Shown: positions 1-11,319 of the stretch, one piece after another
Position numbering within the stretch: position 1 is the first letter of the stretch
How the letters are laid out: each line of letters begins with the position of its first letter
From: Otatea glauca
Lineage: Eukaryota > Streptophyta > Magnoliopsida > Poales > Poaceae
Assembly: GCA_036346275.1 (NCBI GenBank)
Contig: CM070717.1
Location: 11,963,178 to 12,027,177, forward strand
Direction of reading: 5' to 3'
DNA length: 64,000 nucleotides
Notes under the pieces: model-generated
Told to the model about the DNA's origin: nothing
The model's input: only the letters and a program-made list of their open reading frames with translations
Database searches by the model: none
Made by a program: the position numbers and the translations under genes

Positions 1-1403
1 ACTAGATCATTATGAGTTTGTACAGACTTTTCATGTTCATGCATAATTTTTTCATACTTGTCTGTTAGCAACTTTTGATCATTAAGCAAGCCAGTGATAG
101 TCTTCTTAAGAGTTCTAGTTGAATTTGTTTTATCATGCAAAGCATTATTTAGTTCTTCAACTAGTTCTACTAGTTCATCATAAGAAGGTGAGTCATTTAC
201 CTTTTCCTCATCTGATCTTGCCATAAGACACAGAGGAAATGAAGGTGGTGGTGGAGTTGACTCATCTAATGCAAGTCCAGCTAGCCCCTTTGACTTTGAA
301 TTTTCATCATCCGAGGATGAGTCTTCACTTGCACTTTCTTCATCAATGACCTATTCTCCTATGTGAGCTTCTCCTTTTCCTTTCTTCACAAACTTCCTGG
401 AGTAGCTTTTCTTGAAAAACTTCTTCTTGGGTTTTTCATGAGTCTTCTCCTCATCCTCATCATCCTTGTTCTTGTACTTATTTTTCTTCTTGATTTTGTT
501 TGGACATCGAGCAGCTATGTGTCCCTTTTCATTGCACTCAAAACATACAATGTTAGTAAAAAGATTTTTCTTTGAGTAAGAGTTGGACCTTTCTTTGTCT
601 TTGAAATTGACTCTTCTCATGAGTTTGTTAGCTCTTCTCATGAGTAGAGCTAATTTCTTTACATCTTCATCCTCATCCTCACTTGACTCATCATCATCTT
701 CGTCAGATGAGTCTTGTATAGCTTCCTTGGGTTTGAGTGCGATGGATTTCTTCTTTGGAGCATCTTCATCAGCCAATGTGAGCTCATGAGCAGATATTTT
801 ACCTAGTAGCTCTGTTAGAGTGAGCCTCTTGAGATCATCACTGTTGGACAGATTTGTGATCAAACTGTGATATGCCCGAGGAAGCACTCTAATCATCTTC
901 CTGCATACCTCAACATCAGAGATTTTAGTTCCTAGGCCTTTTAGTTCATTGACAATAGGATTTAGCCTAGAGAACATGTCATTAGCACTTTCTTGAGAGA
1001 GCATTTTGAATTGATCAAATTTTTCTCGGACAACATAATACTTTTCTTCTTTTACATCAGAGGTACCTTCATGAATTTCTTGTAATGTTGTCCATATATC
1101 ATAAGCAGATGTAAGATTACTTACTCTATCAAAGACTTCTAAGCTAAGACAGGAAAATATGACATTTCTGGCTTGAGCATCATACTGCATATTTTGAATC
1201 TCACCAGGAGTGGGTTCACCATATACAGATTGCCCTTCAGGCATGACACGAGGAGGCAAAGGCTTCTCTGTAACCCTCCACACATCATACCTGATAGCTT
1301 CTAAATAGCATCTCATCCTAATTTTCCAATAAGCATAATTTGTGCCATCAAAAACAGGTACTCTACCAATACTAACAGTTGCGGATCCATTTTTCTCGGC
1401 CAT
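1..1403 (-). pseudogene. Copia retrotransposon gag (SIRE/Maximus-like), truncated by window edge
   Basis: Reading leftward from 1403, the protein opens with the Copia gag core (DUF4219/UBN2 type: a VFDGTNYAYWKIRM motif near residues 17-31), then an acidic Ser/Asp/Glu-rich stretch. A CCHC zinc knuckle of form CFECNEKGHIAARC lies near residues 288-301, followed by a Lys-rich tail. Gag binds genomic RNA and forms the virus-like particle. The frame is stopped by one TAG at 351-353, yet the same frame stays open and gag-like (acidic, then coiled-coil-like) to base 1, so this looks like one nonsense mutation in an otherwise intact gag. Protease, integrase and reverse transcriptase would lie beyond the left edge. 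The family call rests on gag layout and the long LTR to its right. Confidence 0.85.
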
Positions 1404-1435
1404 TCAAAGCTAGTTAAGCTTAAACAAGGTAAAAC

Positions 1436-1452
1436 TTAACTCTAATACCACT
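1436..1452 (-). other. Primer-binding site of the minus-strand Copia element
   Basis: On the minus strand the bases next to the LTR end read TGGTATTAGAG, one change from the TGGTATCAGAG complement of initiator-Met tRNA used by most plant Copia elements. It sits between the LTR (ending at 1453) and the gag start at 1403, which fixes the orientation of the element. Confidence 0.7.
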
Positions 1453-3345
1453 TGAAGGATCGAGTTAGCCTAGAGGGGGGTGAATAGGCAATTTTAACAA
1501 GTTCTGAGTTCTTTAAACAACTTACAAAAATGAACAGAGAGCAACTCACAGCAAACTATAAAATAGATTTAAAGCAAATAATGATAACAGTGAAAGCAAT
1601 AAACGAAATAACACAAGAGAGACAAAGATTTATCCCGTAGTTCAGAGCCGCACTCCTAATCCACGTTTAAGCACTTCTTTCGAAGTTCTGCTTCTCCAAA
1701 GCTAGTCGCAGTAGCTCTCGTGATCACTCAGGTAACTCTTTCACTACTCCAGTGAGGTGAGTTCCAAACCTCTCACAACCTCAGTGGCCTTCCACAAACA
1801 CTTTTGGACAGGTCACACTGTACACTTCTTCCAAGCTGTCTAGGATCACTAGCTTCCAAGAGTAATAAACTTTGCACAAGTTCTGTCTCTTGGTTCACTT
1901 TTGCAATTCACACAACTAGACACTGGCTTGGAGCTAACACACTTAGAGATGTATGAGAATTTTGGTGTGAAGATGAAGCACATACTCCTTTTTCAGAATG
2001 AGAGCTATGTATAAAATACCAAAGTGTTAGGAGTTCATCTATATATTTGGTAGATGGCTCAGGAAATGCTTATATAGCCATTTTGAGTGAATATAGCTAT
2101 TACACCTGCTATAGTAGCCGTTGGACATGTCAGATGTTAGAAATACCAGAAATATACACGTACAACGGACTAAATAATGATTTAGCGATCTTCGGACATG
2201 TGTTTGACGGACCAAATTTGAGCAATCAAGACGGACCAAAAAATTTGGTCCGCTGTACATGGGTTTTTCATAGAGATTGGTCCGCCACACAACTGAAGAA
2301 GATACATGTACGTCAAACCAAATATTTGGTCCGCCATACATAGACTTTTCAAGAGTTTGATCCGTGCATAGAGACCTATGTATGTCGGACCAAAAAATTT
2401 GGTCCGTCGTACATGGACTTTTCAAGAGTTTGGTCTGTGCATAGAGACCTATGTACGTCGGACCAAAATTTGGTCCGTCATACATGGACTTTTCAAGAGT
2501 TTGGTATGTGCATAGAGATCTATGTACGTCGGACCAAAAATTTGGTCCGTCATACATGGACTTTTCAAGAGTTTGGTCTGTGCATAGAGACCTATGTACG
2601 TCGGACCAAATATTTGGTCCGTCATACATGGACCTTTCAAGAGTTTGGTCTGTGAATAGAGACCTATGTACGTCGGACCAAAATATTTGGTCTGTCATAC
2701 ATGGACTTTTCTAGAGTTTGGTCTGTGCATAGAGACCTATGTACGTCGGACCAAAATATTTGGTCCGTCATACATGGACTTTTCAAGAGTTATGTGCCAC
2801 AGACCTTTTTTAACAGAGATAAGTTTTATCCAAGCGTTTTACTTCAGCAACGGACTGGAAAATATAAGCACGAATGTTTGGTCCGTTGTCTATGTAAAAA
2901 TTCTTTTGAAGATAAAGGATATTCATATAAGGTTTTAATAAATAAGACTTCAACGTTTGACCAAAGAATCTCATTTGACTTCCAAGGATATGCTGAGAGT
3001 GCAACGGACTGAAGAAGTGGATATCAGAAATTTAGTCCGTTGTACACCAAGAAGTATGACCTAAAATGGACTAAGTGTCTTTTGCTCCGAGAAATCTAGT
3101 TTTGTCTTTGCCTTATGATCCAATTCACTAGCTTGTCCAAAGTCCCCCTTTAGACAACAAAAAAAAGAAAAACAATCCTAGCCTTTTGATTTGAATCATC
3201 TCCCAAGTCATAAACTAGAATTGAGAACCTTAATCTTGTTCGTCCAACTTGCTTCATTTTTTAATCCAGCATACGTTCTTCAAAGCTTTGAGTATTATTA
3301 ACTTGGTCATTAATACCAAAATTATAGCAAAACACAATAATAAAA
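1453..3345 (-). mobile_element. 5' LTR of the minus-strand Copia element
   Basis: The inner end is well placed: the minus strand reads ...GATCCTTCA directly before the primer-binding site. The outer end is inferred near 3335-3345, where the minus strand reads TGTGTTTTGC and sequence of a different family begins soon after; no partner LTR is in view to confirm it. The LTR is about 1.9 kb, typical of SIRE-like Copia elements, and contains a tandem palindromic array (2338-2800). Short open frames inside it arise from the repeat period and are not genes. Confidence 0.55.
2338..2800. repeat. 72-bp tandem array with central palindromes
   Basis: About six units begin with acatggac at 2411, 2482, 2554, 2626, 2699 and 2772, giving periods of 71-73 bp. 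Each unit holds an inverted repeat of the form GGACCAAA(TA)TTTGGTCC, plus TAGAGACCTATGTACGTC. Partial copies extend left to about 2220. The array lies inside the Copia LTR. Confidence 0.9.
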
Positions 3346-3368
3346 TTTGAGGGGGCCTAGATGCTATC

Positions 3369-3603
3369 AAGCGACCAGGCGCTTGCACACCGACGCACGG
3401 TGTTCTATCCCCGGACGTGTGGACTACTGTGGTGACGCTGCTGCGACTGCGGCGTGGGAGGACGATCCACTACATCGACGCACGAAAGATTCCGCAACTG
3501 CGCGTCTAGTGGTAATCTAATCTATGATCCCCTTCTTGTGAGTAGCTTTCTGGTTATGCGGTAGATTTTTTTGTGCTAGCGTAGCATACCGCGTTCCTCT
3601 TCA
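3369..3603 (+). mobile_element. 5'-truncated LTR fragment (Angela/BARE-like Copia)
   Basis: This stretch matches, in the opposite orientation, the 3' end of the solo LTR at 33998-35345: both share the 'gatccactacatcgacg' block, the 'gatccccttcttg' block and the terminal 'gcataccgcgttcctcttca'. The rest of the LTR is missing to the left. The 3' CA end at 3602-3603 agrees with the terminus defined by the TSD of the other copy. Confidence 0.75.
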
Positions 3604-3611
3604 GGTAAGAC

Positions 3612-5146
3612 TGCTGGGGAACCGGTAGGCTACTCTAGAGAAAAATCAAAATTTTCTACCTCGTAACCAAAGAACCACTGTAAGTTATAGATCACAGAAT
3701 TACCACTAGATGTTCAGACCTGTAGCGAAAGTAGAGTTGATGTAGCGTGGTTGTGCAGATGTAGTCGTACTAGCCTCGCGCCTCCCTAATAGCTCCTTGT
3801 GATTTTCACATGATGCGGATCGTCCTAGCGTTGAAGCTTCGCAACAACGCCTCCAAGGTATTCACACGTACGAGGCAGGAACACCACGCGCCGGAGTGCT
3901 AGCACCGACTGCACTGTTCTGGGTGAAGGAGGGGTAGCAGTTAGGGTTTCAGGAATTCTAAATTCCTATTGTGTTTTTCGCATGTCTCACTTTCGCAAAG
4001 CCATCACCTCCTCCTTTATATAGATGTCCTATAATGGGTTTCAACTCTTGAAGCCCATTAGGAACTCTAATCCCATTACAACTCAGATCCCTATCCGAAT
4101 TGGTTACAACCCCTTAAGCGTGCGACCCTATAAGTTCACGTGCACTTGGATATGGCCCGAGTATTCCTACCCGACTAGACATGGCTCGAGTACTCCTACT
4201 CGACCAGACATAGCTCGAGTACCCTTATTCGACCAGTCATGGCTCGAGTACTCCTACTCAACCAGACATAGCTCGAATACTCTTACTCGACCAATAACCG
4301 GCAGTGGCCCCTACCAGGACGTGTCGATTCCCAAGTACATGTAAAGATTGGACGAACCTCAACAATGTCATATATGCATTTCCTTTTACCACACGATATC
4401 GGTCAAACCCAAGGTGAGTTATTGTCATCCTTATTTGGATGGCTCGATCATTCTTTCTCGATGCCATGACTCGGATTCCCGAATACATCGAGTTAACTCT
4501 TTGACTCGATGACTCGAGTAACTCTTTACTTGAGTAGCATGGCCATGCGTTTCTAAAATCTGACCACTCGAGAGGCCTAGAGATATCTCTCCCGTTGTAT
4601 GGAGGGGCAAATCTTATCTTGATCGACCATGCCTCGCAGCATGTTTCATGACAAACTCGAAAGCTATCTTTATAACTACCCAGTTACGAAATAGCGTTTG
4701 ACGACCCCTAAGTAAGCCATTACGCACCTTGAGAACATGTGACAATCTCAAGTCGAAGGATATAGCATACACATCGTAATTGAGACCAACTGATGACATG
4801 AAAGAATACAACGTTCTCGTAGTTTCTTGTAGTGTGTCGATGTCCAACACCATGTTCTCTAAGATGTGTCCATATCATTGGTTTGATATCTCCATATCTG
4901 TGACCCGTGAAACATGGTCATCGACCAATACATATGCTAGTCTACTCATATGTGTCCTCATATGATTATCGACTAGGGACGTCTTTTAGAATGGACATCA
5001 TAAAGACGAATATAGAGTTTCACAAACAAGTTACGCACTTTGTTAATCAATATCTATGATGTTATTCAAAGAACAATCTCATAGTTCATGAACATTTATG
5101 GAAATATAATCATCTCCATGATTGCCTCTACGGCATATTTCCAACA
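3612..5146 (-). mobile_element. Solo LTR, Angela/BARE-like Copia, TSD AAGAC
   Basis: The plus strand begins TGCTGGGG and ends TTCCAACA, so the minus strand reads TGTTGGAAATATGCC...CAGCA, a start typical of Angela/BARE/TAR Copia LTRs. AAGAC occurs immediately outside both ends (3607-3611 and 5147-5151), a perfect 5-bp target-site duplication. No internal domain is present, so this is a 1,535-bp solo LTR, presumably left by LTR-LTR recombination. On the minus strand a TATATAAAGG box lies near 4020. A 29-bp tandem repeat lies inside (4152-4294). Confidence 0.9.
4152..4294. repeat. 29-bp tandem repeat within the solo LTR
   Basis: Five units of the form at(g/a)gctcgagtactcctac... start at 4152, 4181, 4210, 4239 and 4268, an exact 29-bp period with a few substitutions per unit. 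CTCGAG (XhoI-like palindrome) occurs in most units. Related single motifs continue to about 4580. Confidence 0.85.
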
Positions 5147-5151
5147 AAGAC

Positions 5152-7214
5152 TTCCAACAAACTCTTATAGAAACCACCTCACCATCACTCATATATCATC
5201 ATATCAGCATATCAATCTAATACCACATAGGCCCACCATAGCTCACAACTCTTGCCACATGCCATAGTCTAAATCATTTACCACCCCAGTTGATTATCGT
5301 GCAACACATGCAATCAATAACTCAATATTATGTGACAACACATGACACACCTTCCATAAATATGTTCCATATTCTATTAGTCAAGATTAATTTTGATATT
5401 CTAAAAGACATGAATTAAACATGGCATGACTAAGCATACTGTTCACAATCTAACCAACCCATGTTGGCATATATTAGCAACCAACTAATAATGAACCATC
5501 CTATGGTAACAAATAATCATGATACAAATGACAAGGTAGGCATAATCCAATTGGGTTGAATAACTAGATCCCAAACTATTTTAAAACACTTCTAAGCATA
5601 AAATTTCATGCAGTAATTTAAATCAATATAGCATTTGCAAAAATTGGTTCAACATAATCAAAGCACAACTTACCTTGGAAAAGATCTTGTTCCTGCTTTG
5701 GACCTTGCTCTTGAATAAAGTCTACACCCTCGAATGCTCTGGGCACTTCGATGTCTACGTGAATCGAGAGAAAATAGGAAACAAATACCAATCTAGAGAG
5801 AAAATACACTCTAAAAATCAAATAAAATTCACTATTAAATAGATCTCAATTTTACAAATTTTTAAAAACTTGAATCGCCTCGATCGGAGCTCGTATGAAG
5901 AAGAACAGGCTCTTATAAGATTTGAATAAAAGATAAATCCAAGAAAATAAAACCAAATTTCCCATTTATTTTTCTATTGAAAAACCCGATTAATGATGTC
6001 TGTTGACGTCAGCATCGTATTTTCATGTATAAAAATAATCTGGAAAACTCCTCTGAGGCTAACATGTGGGCCCGGGTCTATGGACCTAGTCCACGGACAA
6101 ACTCTAGTCCATCGTAGACCTGGTTCATGACATAGAGTGATTGACATGTGGACCCATCGGCGACGATGTGGCGATGCCATCTTCCAACACAGCTCCACTG
6201 GGCGACACACAAGCCAACTCAGCCGATCTGACCGCCATGCACTGCACACGTGTCATGACTTGGCATCCACGTCAGCTTGACCGATGGCTAGGGTTTCAGC
6301 GATGGAGGTAAGCGGTGGGGCGCACCGAAGACGAAGGAGACGACCACAGCGACGACGATTTGGTGACTTTTTGGCGACGTCTTACGGATACAAGGGAACA
6401 CGACGGAGGCAACTCGGTGACAATCTCAGCTTTGATGAAGATGCAGCAAATGAAGAGATCCGTGAGAAATAGAGCGACGGCGACCACAACAACTCCGGTG
6501 AGCTCGATCTCTCCAACGACGACACCTTAGGCGATGAGATTTGGGGAAAAAGATGCGCAAGGCTCTGGTGATCCTTAGACGACAACACGATACTCCTCTA
6601 AAGCCTCGGCTTCTGTGCATGAGCCAGAGAACCCAAGAGCGCGGAGACGAAACACTAGGACCACACACGTGTCACGATGAACGGCCGCGATGCTCTCGCA
6701 CGCGGCTCCATCTAGACCGACCACAAAATCGGACGGCCGCAACCCATTAGGGTTTCCATCAGCTCCGATCAACCTTAACCACTCGATCAAATCCGACAGC
6801 TAGAAAGCACAAGGGTTCAAGACCATCTCAACCGCTCGATTCAAGATCAACTGCTGCCACGATCCAAAGCTCACGGGGAACTGGGCTGTATGTGAAAACG
6901 GGCTAGGCCCGATAGGGTTTTAGACCAACACTGTTCAATAATTTTCCAAACATTTTTTATTTTAAATAATTCTAGAAATTAAACAAAATCAAATAAAAAT
7001 ATCAGAAAAATTTGTAGAAAAATTATCAAAAATATTTTGAGATATTTATAACTCAAATAAAATATTTCTGACAAAAAATTATTTACAATTTTAAAATATT
7101 TAAATAATATTCACACTAGGCCTAATTCAAAAGTGTTTAATAAAATCCAAAAAATTCCCAAAATCAAATATAACAATATTAAATTATTTTGAGCCAAAAA
7201 ATTGCGGTGTTACA
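5152..7214 (-). mobile_element. Gypsy-type LTR remnant, minus orientation
   Basis: The right end reads GCGGTGTTACA on the plus strand, so the minus strand starts TGTAACACCGC, a common start of Gypsy LTRs in grasses. Next to it is an AT-rich block full of 'aaaatt' runs (6930-7200), as in many Gypsy LTR 5' regions. The left limit is not defined: the solo LTR at 3612-5146 abuts it, and a weak primer-site-like TGGTATTAGA occurs on the minus strand near 5215. Short reading frames at 5974-6790 look like accidental GC-rich openings. Family and extent are uncertain. Confidence 0.4.
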
Positions 7215-8060
7215 AAAGCGATGGCCATCGACAAGAAGATGAGGTCGGCGGGGAGGAGGCAACCTTTGATGCCGGTGTATTCCGCATCAACAAGGCTATG
7301 GCCCATGACATGCGAAGCTCAAATGGTGGTCGCCAGCGCCGCTACCGGCGGTCTCACACAAGCTCGATCAGCAATGGAGATCTCGAAACTCTCCTTCGTG
7401 CGGGATCCGATGGCATTGGTGTGCAGGAGAGACCAAGAGCGAGAGGGAGTTAGGAGGGAACGAGATGGGAAGAGAGGGAGTTGGAGACGACGGGCATAAT
7501 AGTGCGGATAAGAAATGAGTGGCCTGGCTATATACGGCCAGATGGGTCAATGCAGTAGATAAAATTGTTCCTTGTGGAGTGAAGAAGGAAGAAAGTTACA
7601 TACCTCTAGAAACTTTTGCTTGCTCGAGACGTATGACTGGTGTCATTTTCCATTAGTTTTGGTAAACGGGATTGCACGTAGCCAGGGAAAATTATTGCAG
7701 TAGGATGTTTTTTATTTGCTGATTCGACATTATTATTGCTAAGGCGACGCCTGTAGTATTAAAAGAAATTCTTCGACCTTTTACTCTTTTGTAGCACAGA
7801 GTGTAGTTTAATGATATTGGCACAAAGCATGTCAGTTCCTTGATACATCTACAGTGTCTGAGGCACAGTAAACACATATTCCGTATATTAAACCACAAGG
7901 GGTTCCCGGCCTCGCAGCATGGCCATGTCGATTTCGGATCGATGTGGCCTCGCACCGCTGCGCCACGTCGCGTCGTGCGCTTGTCCGTGCGTACAGCTCG
8001 CTCACGCGTGAGTCACGTCGCCTAGTTTTCGCGCCCTCTAGCACGGCTTAAGTAATTTTT
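7215..8060. other. Intergenic, no recognisable gene
   Basis: A GC-rich stretch at 7215-7500 holds two overlapping short open frames (83 and 92 residues) with no domain I recognise, and the rest is AT-rich. Nothing here has intron or promoter signals strong enough to support a gene. Confidence 0.4.
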
Positions 8061-8074
8061 CACTCCGCTCCCTC

Positions 8075-8160
8075 AAACGGGCCGTGTGACTCAGCGGTAA
8101 GCCGCCTCACCCGTGAAACCGAGGTTGCGCTTTCGAGTCCGCACGCGTGCGTGCGTCACC
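8075..8160 (+). mobile_element. tRNA-derived SINE-like segment
   Basis: A box-A-like TGACTCAGCGG (from 8088) is followed about 40 bp later by a box-B-like TTTCGAGTCC. This is the RNA polymerase III internal promoter layout of tRNA-derived SINEs. A full cloverleaf is not evident and no TSD was found, so the ends are approximate. Confidence 0.35.
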
Positions 8161-8337
8161 CTGGTGGGTGTTTTGCCGCACGACACGTGGCGCCGCCCCT
8201 AGGCCGCCGCGTGGTGCAAGGTTTTTTGCGAAAAAGGCTCCAGAAATCTGTAAAATTACATGTAGGTCCTTTTTTTAGGAAAGGCCCTCAAAAAATATGA
8301 AATTTGTCCCAAAAATTTCCCAAAATTACATCCAGCG

Positions 8338-8725
8338 CCCTTTCTTTGCGGGAAGGCCCTGACAGTTTGTTTTTTGCGGGGCGGCCCCTGAAAGTTCTAA
8401 AAATTTTCCCATAAATTTCTAAATTTACTTCTATATCCCTTTTTCACCCTTTTTAGCGGGAGAGCCCAAAAAAATCCGAAATTTGTTTTTCCCCGCACAT
8501 TGCATGGAGTCGGGAAATTTTTAAAAGCCTCATTTCTTTACGGGAAGGCTCCTGATAGTTCGTTTTTTTTACAGGAAGGCCCCTGAAAGTTGTAAATTTT
8601 TTCAAAAATTTCTAAAATTACGTCTATATCCCTTTTTTTCACCCTTTTCAGCGAGAGCCCCAAAAAAAATCCAAAATTTGTTTTTACCCGCGCAACGCAT
8701 GGAGCTGAATTTTTTCCCCAAATCC
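8338..8725. repeat. Imperfect tandem duplication of about 190 bp
   Basis: The block running from the 'gggaaggccctgacagttt' region through 'cgcacattgcatggagtcg' (8350-8510) is repeated at 8540-8706 with small changes: 'gggaaggctcctgatagttc' ... 'cgcaacgcatggagctg'. Both copies contain 'cctgaaagtt', 'tctatatccctttt' and 'cagcgagagccc'-like blocks in the same order. It looks non-coding. Confidence 0.75.
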
Positions 8726-8729
8726 ACAT

Positions 8730-9245
8730 GGGCACGCGTTATGGCTGGCGCGGCGTGCGCCACGCCCACACATCTAGTTCAAATTAAAGAACAACGTGTT
8801 TGCTCCATATAGAATGTTAGAGGAGTAAGCTTGGTGTTACAATTTGTTGCAGTACAGAAAAGTGGAGGTTCTCACCTCACCCACCTCTACCCCTATTCGA
8901 TGCTGTCTTCCATAGAAGACTTTTTAGTATCCTTCGGAGGTTCTAAATTTACATTAAACTAATAAGTCTCCTTTCTATAGATGTATGTTAATATATAATT
9001 TTCTCTTGATTGAATATTCTCGTTAACAAATTATCTCTTTTCCCACGTGGAAGAGGGAAATCTATGTCAAAAAAATCTAATAAGTGATGCACTGACCTGG
9101 CGTCCTTGTCATACAAAAGGAAACATCTGCCACCCCTTTTATTTTACCTACAGCTATAGTGTTGACTTACACTAACATTTAAATATTTAGTAAAAATACA
9201 GTCACCGTAAAAAAATCATTTGTTCTCATCAAACAAAAATACAAT
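8730..9245. other. Intergenic, AT-rich, no feature seen
   Basis: No open frame of note, inverted repeat or RNA gene is apparent between the tandem duplication and the Copia element. The last five bases before the element, AAATG at 9246-9250, are its target-site duplication. Confidence 0.5.
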
Positions 9246-9250
9246 AAATG

Positions 9251-9489
9251 TGTTATGAGATAAGATATTCGTAACCGTTTCGGTCAGACTCTATCTCCTA
9301 TATGTGGGCGAATTCGAATTCATCACTTGCCAGTTTCTCTATATATTGGGCACCCCCTTGTACAAGAGATTAATCTAATAAAGCGAGAGAACTTTGCCTC
9401 CTTACTTTGTGTGTGCTCCAGTTCTTGTTCTTGAGATTTCGTTGGCATGCTATTGATTGATCGTGGGTAAACAACTACATTTTACAACA
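9251..9489 (+). repeat. 5' LTR of Ale-like Copia element
   Basis: 239 bp, TG...CA ends, very similar to the 3' LTR at 16235-16471, with a few substitutions and small indels. It contains a TATATATTGGGC TATA-like box near 9340 and an AATAAAG signal near 9376. Confidence 0.95.
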
Positions 9490-9506
9490 CGTTATCAGCA
9501 CGAAGC
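9490..9506 (+). other. Primer-binding site
   Basis: CGTTATCAGCACGAAGC follows the LTR directly. The TTATCAGCACG form is characteristic of Ale/Retrofit-lineage Copia elements in grasses. Confidence 0.75.
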
Positions 9507-9729
9507 TCTACCAAGGCCGAGTCGTGATCATCTGTCTGCGACAATCTACACGGCATCGAATTTCATCCAGCTACACGCGATCATCCTGCAACAAGCCCTA
9601 CGTAAGTGATTCTATACATCTATCAATCCTACAGATCGTTGTACCCTTTTTGCAGATTAATTTCATAGGATGATTGCCCCTAGTGTATGCATCTCCTACT
9701 ATTTATCATCAAGATTAAAAAAAAATTGC

Positions 9730-10440
9730 ACCCGCCATCTAGGCTACGCCGCCCGTCGCGTCGCGCCGACGTCGCCTCGACCTGCGCGTACTGTCGTTGT
9801 TTTGACCTTCGTGCCCCGCACGCCGCACGAAGCGGAAGAGGCGCCTGCACGGAGCCTGAAGCGGCGGCGGCGCCCGTACATCACCCGAAGCGGCGGAGGA
9901 ACCCGTACGTAGCCCGAGACGACAGCCGCTCCTCTGTCTCCCGCATCGGTGGAGGTCATCCCTGCGACGCTCGTACTCGACCGCAGCAGCGTCGATCCCG
10001 TGCCGGCATGCCCCGAAAACAGTGGCACATCGTGCCCGGTGTCACGTTGCCCCGGCCAGCTGGCACCTCGCGGTCGCCGCACGACGCCTCGGCCATCGGC
10101 TCTGCGCCAGTTGCCACGCCGCCGCCTTGGCTCCAAGCACGAACACGCCGCCTCGGCCTCGGAGGTAGCGCTTCGCCCTCGCCAAAGCGGCGGCCACGGC
10201 GGCGCTCGCGCGCGCCGCCGGCCTCCGCCGACGGTGCCTGCCGCGCTCGTCAAGCACACTCACCCCGCTCGCTAGCCTCCGGTGGGGGCACCCACCTCGA
10301 GCGTCTGATCGGCCTTCCGGCGACTGCGCCCCGCGAGAATGAAGAAGCGGTGGCTAGGGTGAACCCTAGCCGCCGGTTTAATGCTGGGCCTCATGGGCCT
10401 ATTGGGCCGGAAAAAGGCCCGGAAGTCCCGTTTCGCTTTT
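9730..10440 (+). other. GC-rich insert in the Copia leader
   Basis: This block is strongly GC-rich and dense in CGCC/GCGG, while the flanking leader and the rest of the element are AT-rich. It carries overlapping open frames on both strands (268 residues at 9687-10493 plus, 171 residues at 9744-10259 minus), as expected of any GC-rich DNA with few stop codons. No protein family is recognisable. It could be a captured host exon fragment or GC-rich leader; the sequence does not decide. Confidence 0.5.
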
Positions 10441-11319
10441 TTTATGAAAAAAGTAAATTTGCGATTATGCCCTTGGGATTTTCAGTAATATAGGAAATTA
10501 AATTAATAATTCTTAAAATTGTAGTTAAATATTAGAAAAATCAATTTCTAGTGTTATGGACTTCCTAAAATTTGGCAAATCGGTATTAGCACACACTGGA
10601 AGTCTCCATCCCCTGGGTTTATTTTCTAGCATTATGCCATATTTAATATGCGCTGAAATTTAATTTATGTTATTTAAGTAATTCTGAAAATTGCTTAGTA
10701 ATTAACAGAAAATGCTAGAAAATTATGGAAAATATGTATGACCCATTGCTCTATGTCATGTTGCTAGATTAATTTTCTGAGCATGTTTTCATGTTTATAT
10801 GTGCTGGACATATTATTCTTGTTATTCCATAATTCTGGAAATTACTTGGTAATTAACAGAAAAACATGAAAAATACTAGAAAAATTCCAGAAAATTCTAG
10901 ATAGCTTTTGTGAGCTTTAAGTCTCTGGATTAATATTCTTAGCATTATGCCATGATTAATTCATGTTGAAGGTTATTTTTCTGTTAATCAGTAATTCTAA
11001 AATTGCTTAATGATTAACAGAAAAGTATGAAAAATGCTAGGAAAATTTTATATAGCATATTGAAAGCTCCATATCTTTGGATTTATTGTCCTAGCATAAT
11101 TCCATATTGATATATGCTGAAATTTATTTTGTGTTACATGGTAATTCTGAAAATTGTTGAATAATTAGCAGAAAGCCATGAAAATTGCTAGGAAAATCTG
11201 GAAAATTTTAGATAATCATCTACTGAATAGGTATAGACCAAGCTTTACTGAATGAATAGTGAGCATGCAATATAATGATTTTTACCAGTAGTAAAAGTCA
11301 TTTTGCATAAATAGAAATA

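Noticed and set aside
2039..2714. Open frames on both strands, up to 219 residues
   Set aside because: They run through the 72-bp tandem array, give repetitive peptides with no domain, and lie inside an LTR.
2338..2800. CRISPR-like regular repeat spacing
   Set aside because: Whole 72-bp units repeat with no unique spacers, and the DNA is eukaryotic LTR sequence.
8088..8140. tRNA gene
   Set aside because: A and B boxes are present, but no acceptor or anticodon stem pairing can be drawn; a SINE-like origin fits better.
9687..10493. 268-residue open frame and opposite-strand 171-residue frame
   Set aside because: GC-rich sequence with few stop codons opens several frames at once; no domain is seen and the block is in a retrotransposon leader.
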